Made by a program: the position numbers and the translations under genes. The notes beneath the pieces are model-generated. The model saw only the letters and a list, made by a program, of their open reading frames with translations, did not search any database and was not told the DNA's origin. Shown piece by piece: positions 14,273-19,241 of a stretch of DNA of 19,241 bases (the first letter of the stretch is position 1; each line of letters starts with the position of its first letter). Source of the stretch: Hyphomicrobiaceae bacterium (GTDB lineage: Bacteria > Pseudomonadota > Alphaproteobacteria > Rhizobiales > Devosiaceae); the NCBI GenBank assembly GCA_020638065.1, contig JACKJG010000021.1, positions 1 through 19,241 on the forward strand, read 5' to 3'.

Positions 14273-15409
14273 ATGGACTTTGGCACCGCCGGCGTGGCTT
14301 TGGGGCGCGTCTGGCACCCTCAATTCGCCGGACCGTCAATCGTCACGATACGCGATGGCCGGGTCATCGACATTACGTCGAAGCAGGCGCCGACAGTGCG
14401 CGATGTGTGCGAACTGGATGACCCGGCCGCCTATGTGATGGCCGCTGATGGTAGGGATATCGGCAGTCTGGAAGAGATCGCCGGCAATTCCGCCTCGGAT
14501 AATTCCGCATTTCACTTTCTCGCGCCCTGCGATCTCCAGGCCATCAAGGCCTGCGGCGTGACCTTCGCCGGATCCATGGTCGAGCGTGTTATCGAGGAAC
14601 GGGCGCAGGGAAATCCGGCCCTTGCCGACGAAATTCGCCGGCGCGTCGCCCAGAACATCGGCGACAGTCTTCGCAATATCGTGCCCGGTTCGCCTGAAGC
14701 GGCCGAAATCAAACAGGCTCTGATCAATGAGGGTTTGTGGAGCCAATATCTCGAAGTCGGCATCGGTCCGGACGCGGAGGTTTTCTCCAAGTCGCAGGTG
14801 CTCTCGGCCGTGGGGCCGGGCGCCGATGTCGGCTTGCACCCCATCTCCGCCTGGAACAATCCTGAACCCGAAGTCGTTCTCGCCGTGTCCTCACGCGGCC
14901 GGATTGTCGGCGCGACCCTCGGCAATGACGTCAATTTGCGCGACGTGGAAGGGCGGTCTGCTTTGTTGCTATCCAAGGCCAAGGACAACAACGCATCCTG
15001 CGCCATCGGGCCGGTGCTTCGGCTATTCGATGTGGAATTTGGTCTGGACGATGTCCGCGCGGCCGAACTGACCCTGACCGTCGAGGGAGATGATGGTTTT
15101 GTGCTCAACGGACGTTCCTCGATGTCGGAGATCAGTCGCGACCCGATCGACATCGTCAAACAGGTCGTTGGCCCGCACCATCAATATCCGGACGGATTTG
15201 TCCTATTTCTCGGCACGCTCTTTGCCCCCACGCAGGACCGGGAAAAGCCGGGCGCCGGCTTTACGCACAAGCTTGGGGACCGCGTCGAAATCTCTGCGCC
15301 CGGTCTGGGAGCGCTTCGGAATACGGTGCGCCTCTCGACCGAGTGTGAACCCTGGACATTCGGCCTGAGCGATCTGATGCGCAATCTGGCGCAGCGAAAC
15401 TTGATTTAG
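14273..15409 (+). CDS. Fumarylacetoacetate hydrolase-family dehydratase (2-keto-3-deoxy-sugar-acid dehydratase type)
   Basis: The 378-residue protein starts at ATG 14273 behind AGGAGA (14262-14267). It belongs to the longer FAH branch. The metal-binding pattern is seen as Glu198-x-Glu200 in NNPEPEVVLAV and Asp219 in GNDVNLRD, followed by the SKAKDNNASCAIGP stretch (234-247) typical of this group. Members dehydrate 2-keto-3-deoxy-pentonates to alpha-ketoglutarate semialdehyde, while others hydrolyse beta-diketo acids. The choice for dehydratase rests on the length, the family-typical segments and the next gene, which encodes an enzyme that would use the product. The two genes are ten bases apart. 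The starting sugar acid (from arabinose, xylose or an aldarate) cannot be told because the upstream dehydrogenases, lactonase and aldonate dehydratase are not in the window. Confidence 0.8.
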   Translation: MDFGTAGVALGRVWHPQFAGPSIVTIRDGRVIDITSKQAPTVRDVCELDDPAAYVMAADGRDIGSLEEIAGNSASDNSAFHFLAPCDLQAIKACGVTFAGSMVERVIEERAQGNPALADEIRRRVAQNIGDSLRNIVPGSPEAAEIKQALINEGLWSQYLEVGIGPDAEVFSKSQVLSAVGPGADVGLHPISAWNNPEPEVVLAVSSRGRIVGATLGNDVNLRDVEGRSALLLSKAKDNNASCAIGPVLRLFDVEFGLDDVRAAELTLTVEGDDGFVLNGRSSMSEISRDPIDIVKQVVGPHHQYPDGFVLFLGTLFAPTQDREKPGAGFTHKLGDRVEISAPGLGALRNTVRLSTECEPWTFGLSDLMRNLAQRNLI

Positions 15410-15419
15410 GAGACGAACC

Positions 15420-16925
15420 TTGCTTCACGGAAAACACCTGATTGCCGGCCAGTGGGTCGCAGGCGACAAGACTTTCCCCAACAGCCCGGCCACCGGCGAA
15501 GCGTCAGAATTCGCGGTGGGCACGCCAGAACACGTCGCCAGCGCAGCGATGGCCGCTGAAGATGCCTTCTGGACCTATGGCTATTCAAGCCGCGAAGAAC
15601 GGGCGGCATTTCTGGAAAGGATCGCCGACGAAATTGACGCGCGTGGAGACGAGATCACCAAGGTCGGTTCGGCCGAAACCGGATTGCCAGAAGTACGGCT
15701 CGAAGGCGAGCGCGGCCGTACCACAGGTCAGCTCAAGCTCTTTGCCAGCCATATCCGCAAGGGCGACTATCTCGATCGGCGGCACGACGCGGCATTGCCC
15801 GATCGTCAACCGCTTCCGCGTCCGGATCTGCGCATGATCCAGCGGCCTATTGGCCCTGTCGCTGTGTTTGGTGCATCCAATTTCCCGCTGGCGTTCTCGA
15901 CCGCAGGTGGAGACACCGCTGCCGCCTTGGCCGCCGGTTGCCCGGTTGTGGTCAAAGGTCACTCGGCTCACCCGGGCACGGGCGAACTGGTTGCTCAGGC
16001 AATTGACGCGGCCATCAAGGCGCTCGGGCTTCATCCCGGCACCTTTTCGCTCATTCAGGGCGGCACCCGCGAGACGGGTCAGGCATTGGTGCAGCATCCG
16101 CTCATCAAGGCCGTTGGCTTTACCGGATCTCTGGCCGGGGGCAGGGCCCTGTTTGATCTCTGTTCGTCCCGGCCGGACCCGATCCCATTCTTTGGCGAAC
16201 TCGGTTCGGTCAATCCCATGTTCCTGCTACCCTCCGCGCTCAAATCGCGCGGCAAGCAGATTGCCGGAGGTTGGTCGGGCTCGTTGACGATGGGCGCCGG
16301 TCAGTTCTGCACCAATCCCGGTATTGCCGTCGTGATTGATAGTGCGGAAGCTGATGCGTTTGTCGCCGAAGCCAAGGCCGCGCTCGCCTGCGTGGACGCC
16401 CAGACAATGCTCACCGACGGAATTGCGGAAGCCTATCGCGCCGGACGCGATCGGATTGCTGAAGGCTCGGGCGTACGTGAGGTGCTGACCTCGACCTGCG
16501 ACCTGCGCAATGCCACGCCATACCTCTTCGAAGTCTCGGGCCACGACTGGCTGAACAACGAAGAACTTGGCGAGGAAGTGTTTGGACCTCTTGGGCTGAT
16601 TGTCCGTGCCGCGGATGAGGGCCAGATGATCGCGCTGGCGCAAAGCCTTCAGGGGCAGTTGACGGTCACTCTTCACGTCGATGATGCCGACCATGCATTG
16701 GCTGCGCGGCTCATGCCAATCATCGAGCGCAAGGCAGGCCGGGTTCTGGCCAATGGCTACCCGACGGGTGTCGAGGTTTGCGACGCGATGGTTCACGGTG
16801 GACCCTATCCGGCGTCGACCAATTTCGGTGCCACCTCGGTCGGCACCCTGTCGATCCGCCGCTTCCTGCGCCCCGTCTGCTACCAGAACATGCCCGGAGC
16901 GCTCCTGCCGGACGACCTGCAATAG
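15420..16925 (+). CDS. 2,5-dioxovalerate (alpha-ketoglutarate semialdehyde) dehydrogenase
   Basis: The 501-residue aldehyde dehydrogenase uses a TTG start at 15420, set by AGGAG at 15408-15412 overlapping the previous stop, with seven bases between. No ATG lies near the N-terminus, which already begins in family sequence (HGKHLIAGQWV). Asn154 (GASNFPL), Lys179 (VVKGHSAHP), Glu260 (FFGELGSVNP) and Cys297 (GAGQFCTNPG) make the active site. The KGHSAHP, FGELGSVNPMF and GQFCTNPG wording is that of alpha-ketoglutarate semialdehyde dehydrogenases, distinct from the SSADH-like enzyme at 12689. It converts the product of the preceding dehydratase to 2-oxoglutarate, so the pair funnels sugar acids into the TCA cycle. 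The C-terminus (FLRPVCYQNMP) is also characteristic of this group. Confidence 0.92.
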   Translation: MLHGKHLIAGQWVAGDKTFPNSPATGEASEFAVGTPEHVASAAMAAEDAFWTYGYSSREERAAFLERIADEIDARGDEITKVGSAETGLPEVRLEGERGRTTGQLKLFASHIRKGDYLDRRHDAALPDRQPLPRPDLRMIQRPIGPVAVFGASNFPLAFSTAGGDTAAALAAGCPVVVKGHSAHPGTGELVAQAIDAAIKALGLHPGTFSLIQGGTRETGQALVQHPLIKAVGFTGSLAGGRALFDLCSSRPDPIPFFGELGSVNPMFLLPSALKSRGKQIAGGWSGSLTMGAGQFCTNPGIAVVIDSAEADAFVAEAKAALACVDAQTMLTDGIAEAYRAGRDRIAEGSGVREVLTSTCDLRNATPYLFEVSGHDWLNNEELGEEVFGPLGLIVRAADEGQMIALAQSLQGQLTVTLHVDDADHALAARLMPIIERKAGRVLANGYPTGVEVCDAMVHGGPYPASTNFGATSVGTLSIRRFLRPVCYQNMPGALLPDDLQ

Positions 16926-17026
16926 GGCCTAGTTTCCGCCGCCGGTCGATTGACGGATCTGGCCGGGTTCATTTCCGATCTGGTGGAATTGTTTCTGAAC
17001 ATTGCCAGACCGGGGTGCGGTAACGC

Positions 17027-17054
17027 TTGGCAGCATACATTGCTGAACTGTAAC
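17027..17054 (+). promoter_or_regulatory. Promoter of the two-component operon
   Basis: TTGGCA (17027-17032; 5/6), a 16-bp spacer and TGTAAC (17049-17054; 4/6) lie 35-62 bases before ATG 17089. GTAAC occurs at 17020-17024 and again at 17050-17054, 30 bp (three turns) apart on either side of the -35 element. This is a possible autoregulatory direct repeat for an OmpR-type protein. The promoter is moderately supported, the repeat weakly. Confidence 0.45.
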
Positions 17055-17088
17055 TTGCTTGTGGCCGTTTCCGTCCCAAATACGGCAT

Positions 17089-17814
17089 ATGGCAACGCAA
17101 ACGCACATCCTGGTTGTGGACGACGATCTCGAAATCAGACGCTTGCTTGGACGCTACCTGTCCGAGCAGGGCTTTCGCGTTTCCACGGCCGGCAGCCGAC
17201 AGGAATGCAACGAACGTCTCGCGACTGGTCAGTTCGATATCGTCATTCTCGATGTGTTGCTGCCGGATGGGTCCGGGCTGGACATCTGCAGATACATTCG
17301 CCGCCAATTCCCTGATCTTCCGGTCATTCTGGTGACCGCCCTCAAGGAGGATGTGGACCGGATCATCGGTCTTGAAATCGGCGCTGACGACTATCTCGGC
17401 AAGCCGTTCAATCCGCGCGAATTGCTGGCGCGCATTCGGGCCGTCATCCGGCGCACTTCCCGCACACCGGTTGAAGTGCGGCCGGCAAGCGCCGTTTTCC
17501 GTTTCTCCGGTTTGACGGTCAACATCGCTGAGCGGTCGGTCATGGATTCATACGGTGCAACCATTGCCCTGACCGGGGCCGAATTCGAGCTCTTGCGGGT
17601 ATTTCTCGAGCGGCCGGGACGCGTACTGTCACGGGAACAATTGTTGGATTTGACCCAGCATCGCGAAGCCGGACCGTTCGAGCGCTCTATCGATGTTCTG
17701 GTCAGCCGCCTGCGCCGGAAGCTCGGCAAAGCCGCACCCGGCAAGATGTTCGAAACGATCCGCAACGGTGGCTATCAGTTCACCGCCATTGTATCGCGCG
17801 AGGAGGCGGACTGA
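17089..17814 (+). CDS. Two-component response regulator, OmpR/PhoB family
   Basis: The 241-residue protein starts at ATG 17089. The frame opens earlier, at a TTG (17059), but the receiver fold begins directly after this ATG; the Shine-Dalgarno is poor either way. The receiver domain (1-~122) has the acidic pair at Asp11-13, the phospho-acceptor Asp55 in VILDVLLPDG, Thr83 and Lys105 in GKPF. The C-terminal winged helix (~138-235) has the ALTGAEFELLRVFLERPGRVLSR helix-turn and the RSIDVLVSRLRRKL recognition helix. It should be phosphorylated by the kinase encoded next and control nearby genes, likely the membrane protein gene at 19079 and its own operon. Targets are not identified. Confidence 0.95.
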   Translation: MATQTHILVVDDDLEIRRLLGRYLSEQGFRVSTAGSRQECNERLATGQFDIVILDVLLPDGSGLDICRYIRRQFPDLPVILVTALKEDVDRIIGLEIGADDYLGKPFNPRELLARIRAVIRRTSRTPVEVRPASAVFRFSGLTVNIAERSVMDSYGATIALTGAEFELLRVFLERPGRVLSREQLLDLTQHREAGPFERSIDVLVSRLRRKLGKAAPGKMFETIRNGGYQFTAIVSREEAD

Positions 17815-19082
17815 TGCGCTCGCTGCGTTACCGCTTTGCATTGATCCTGATTGCCTCGATGAGCGCCGTTGTTCTGGTCGCAACGATCGCCACTTGGCTT
17901 GTCTCATCGGCGAGCGACGCCAATCGCATGATCGAACCCGTGGCCAGCCAGATCGAGTTCGCGGTCCAGGGCATAAACTCGTCAGGTGAATTGCCGTCGA
18001 TGCCGCCGTTTACCCATACCCGTCTGTCCGATCAGCCAGAGGCAGGCGAAGCCGACAACGCGCTTACGTCGGCAATGCAGCGCGCGCTCTCGGAGCGCGA
18101 CCTCTCGGGATCCGTTCAGATCACGAAAGTGGCAGGTCAGAAGGACGAAGCTGTTTCCTATCAATATGCGCCAGGCAGTTGGGTGGTCATGGAATATCCG
18201 GGACCGCCGCCGCCACCGCCGCACATGGTCCTGGCGCTAGGCCTCTGGCTGGTGTTGATGATCGCTGGCGTGGCGAGCGTGGCGCTCATTCTGGCCAGAC
18301 GCGTGACCGAGCCCTTTGCCATCCTTGAAAAGGCAGTGGCAGACGTTGGCGAAGACGGCACGCTGCCGCACATTCCCGAAGATAGCGGCTCCGGCGAAGC
18401 GCGGCATACGGCGACTGTGCTCAATCGGTTGTCTGATCGTCTGCGCACCGCGATGGCCAGCCGTATGCGGTTGGTTGCGGCTGCCGGACACGATCTGCGC
18501 ACACCGATCACGCGCATGCGGCTCCGGGCCGAATTCCTGCCCGAGGAAGAGCAGTCCGCCTGGATCGACGACATCGATGAACTCGAAATGATTGCCGACA
18601 GCGCCATTCGCCTGGTCAAGGAAGGCGGGTCGACCGAAGAACCCGAAGAGATGGCGCTTGATCAAGTTGTGCGTGAAGTCGCTCACGATCTGGAAGGTGC
18701 CGGACTGCCGGTAAAAACCGCCAAGACCGACAATGCCATCGTCAAGGTCGGCCCGCTCTCGCTGAGGCGTGCGCTCGGTAATCTTGTGACCAACGCGGCC
18801 ACCCATGGCGGTGGCGCCGAAATATCGCTCGCTGCACGCGGCGACAAAGCCGTGATCACGATCGAAGACAACGGACCGGGCATTCCCGAAGAGATGATGT
18901 CTCATGTCTTCGAGCCATTCTTCCGCGCTGCGCCCGGCCGGACCCGCACGATCAAGGGAAGTGGGCTGGGTCTGGCCATCGCCAAGGAAATCATCGAGCG
19001 CGCTGGAGGCGCGCTCACTATCGAAAACCGGCCGCAAGGGGGATTGCGCCAGACAATCAGTTTCAACCGGGTGTCAAAATGA
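17814..19082 (+). CDS. Two-component sensor histidine kinase with HAMP domain
   Basis: The 422-residue protein has an ATG overlapping the regulator stop (TGATG) and a perfect AGGAGG at 17801-17806. TM1 spans ~8-31 and a short periplasmic part ~32-136 ends in six prolines (131-136). TM2 spans ~138-161 and a HAMP linker ~162-215 begins RRVTEPF. The phospho-acceptor His226 is in AAAGHDLRTPITRMR. ATPase boxes are N (NLVTNAATHGG), G1 (EDNGPGIPEE), F (FEPFF) and G2 (GSGLGLAIAKE). This is the classic EnvZ-like layout of a class I kinase. The small sensor domain has no recognisable named fold, so the signal is unknown. It pairs with the regulator just upstream, and a stop-start overlap (ATGA at 19079) ties it to the next gene. 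Confidence 0.95.
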   Translation: MRSLRYRFALILIASMSAVVLVATIATWLVSSASDANRMIEPVASQIEFAVQGINSSGELPSMPPFTHTRLSDQPEAGEADNALTSAMQRALSERDLSGSVQITKVAGQKDEAVSYQYAPGSWVVMEYPGPPPPPPHMVLALGLWLVLMIAGVASVALILARRVTEPFAILEKAVADVGEDGTLPHIPEDSGSGEARHTATVLNRLSDRLRTAMASRMRLVAAAGHDLRTPITRMRLRAEFLPEEEQSAWIDDIDELEMIADSAIRLVKEGGSTEEPEEMALDQVVREVAHDLEGAGLPVKTAKTDNAIVKVGPLSLRRALGNLVTNAATHGGGAEISLAARGDKAVITIEDNGPGIPEEMMSHVFEPFFRAAPGRTRTIKGSGLGLAIAKEIIERAGGALTIENRPQGGLRQTISFNRVSK

Positions 19083-19241
19083 CTTTGGATATCACGGCTC
19101 ACGCCGGCACCACCCCCTCAAGCCACGAGGACAAATCAAACCGAACTGCTCGCAGGTGGCGTCCACACCGCTGGTTCTGGTTCCTGTTGGTTCTGTTTTT
19201 GGCAGCGCTAGGCGCTTTTGCGTGGTGGTTCTATTTCAGCC
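19079..19241 (+). CDS. N-terminus of a single-span membrane protein, probably an efflux periplasmic adaptor (partial)
   Basis: ATG 19079 overlaps the kinase stop as ATGA, and the frame stays open for 54 codons to the window edge. The visible part has a hydrophilic N-terminus with a basic cluster (NRTARRWRPHRW) and then a hydrophobic segment rich in Phe/Leu/Trp (residues ~31-53). This inside-positive signal anchor is typical of HlyD/RND-type membrane fusion proteins, which often follow two-component genes of this kind. Only that topology is seen; the functional name is inferred from context and could be wrong. Confidence 0.55.
   Translation, partial: MTLDITAHAGTTPSSHEDKSNRTARRWRPHRWFWFLLVLFLAALGAFAWWFYFS

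Overview
All recognisable genes lie on the + strand. They are tightly packed, GC-rich (roughly 60% by eye) and rich in TRAP and dehydrogenase families. This suggests an alphaproteobacterium, probably of the Hyphomicrobiales (a Devosia/Pelagibacterium/rhizobial-like genome). That placement rests on gene families and style only. I see no rRNA, tRNA, CRISPR, insertion sequence or phage gene. The window looks like a chromosomal or megaplasmid catabolic island plus the start of a two-component/export operon.

Region A (1-6959) is an uptake and ring- or amide-processing block. It starts with the 3' end of a beta-hydroxyacid dehydrogenase. Next is a crotonase-fold protein carrying the His/His/Asp residues of 6-oxocamphor hydrolase-type beta-diketone hydrolases. 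Behind a sigma70-like promoter come a TRAP binding protein, a strong intercistronic hairpin, a fused DctQM TRAP permease, an ATZ/TRZ-type amidohydrolase lacking the usual deaminase Glu, and a TSUP (TauE/SafE) anion transporter.

Region B (6960-14119) begins with a 376-bp control region holding three LacI-type palindromes. An operon follows: a second beta-hydroxyacid dehydrogenase (paralogue of the first), an M24 'pita-bread' enzyme with altered metal ligands, acetoin/2-oxoacid dehydrogenase E1-alpha and E1-beta, a short E2-like lipoyl protein whose acyltransferase remnant has lost its catalytic His, and an aldehyde dehydrogenase. No E3 gene is present.

Region C (14120-16925) has one LacI-like half-symmetric site, an FAH-family sugar-acid dehydratase and a 2,5-dioxovalerate (alpha-ketoglutarate semialdehyde) dehydrogenase. 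Together these are the last two steps of a Weimberg-type route to 2-oxoglutarate.

Region D (17027-19241) has a promoter, an OmpR-type response regulator, a HAMP histidine kinase and the N-terminus of a single-span membrane protein cut by the window edge (probably an efflux adaptor).

Taken together, regions A and B read as one catabolic system for an imported organic anion. Oxidation by two related dehydrogenases, a hydrolase of the M24 or amidohydrolase type, C-C hydrolysis of a beta-diketone and TPP-dependent cleavage of an alpha-diketone or 2-oxoacid would feed an aldehyde dehydrogenase. The substrate is not identifiable from sequence. Three enzymes in it (E2-like, M24, amidohydrolase) lack residues normally thought essential, which makes this the part of the window most likely to hold undescribed chemistry.
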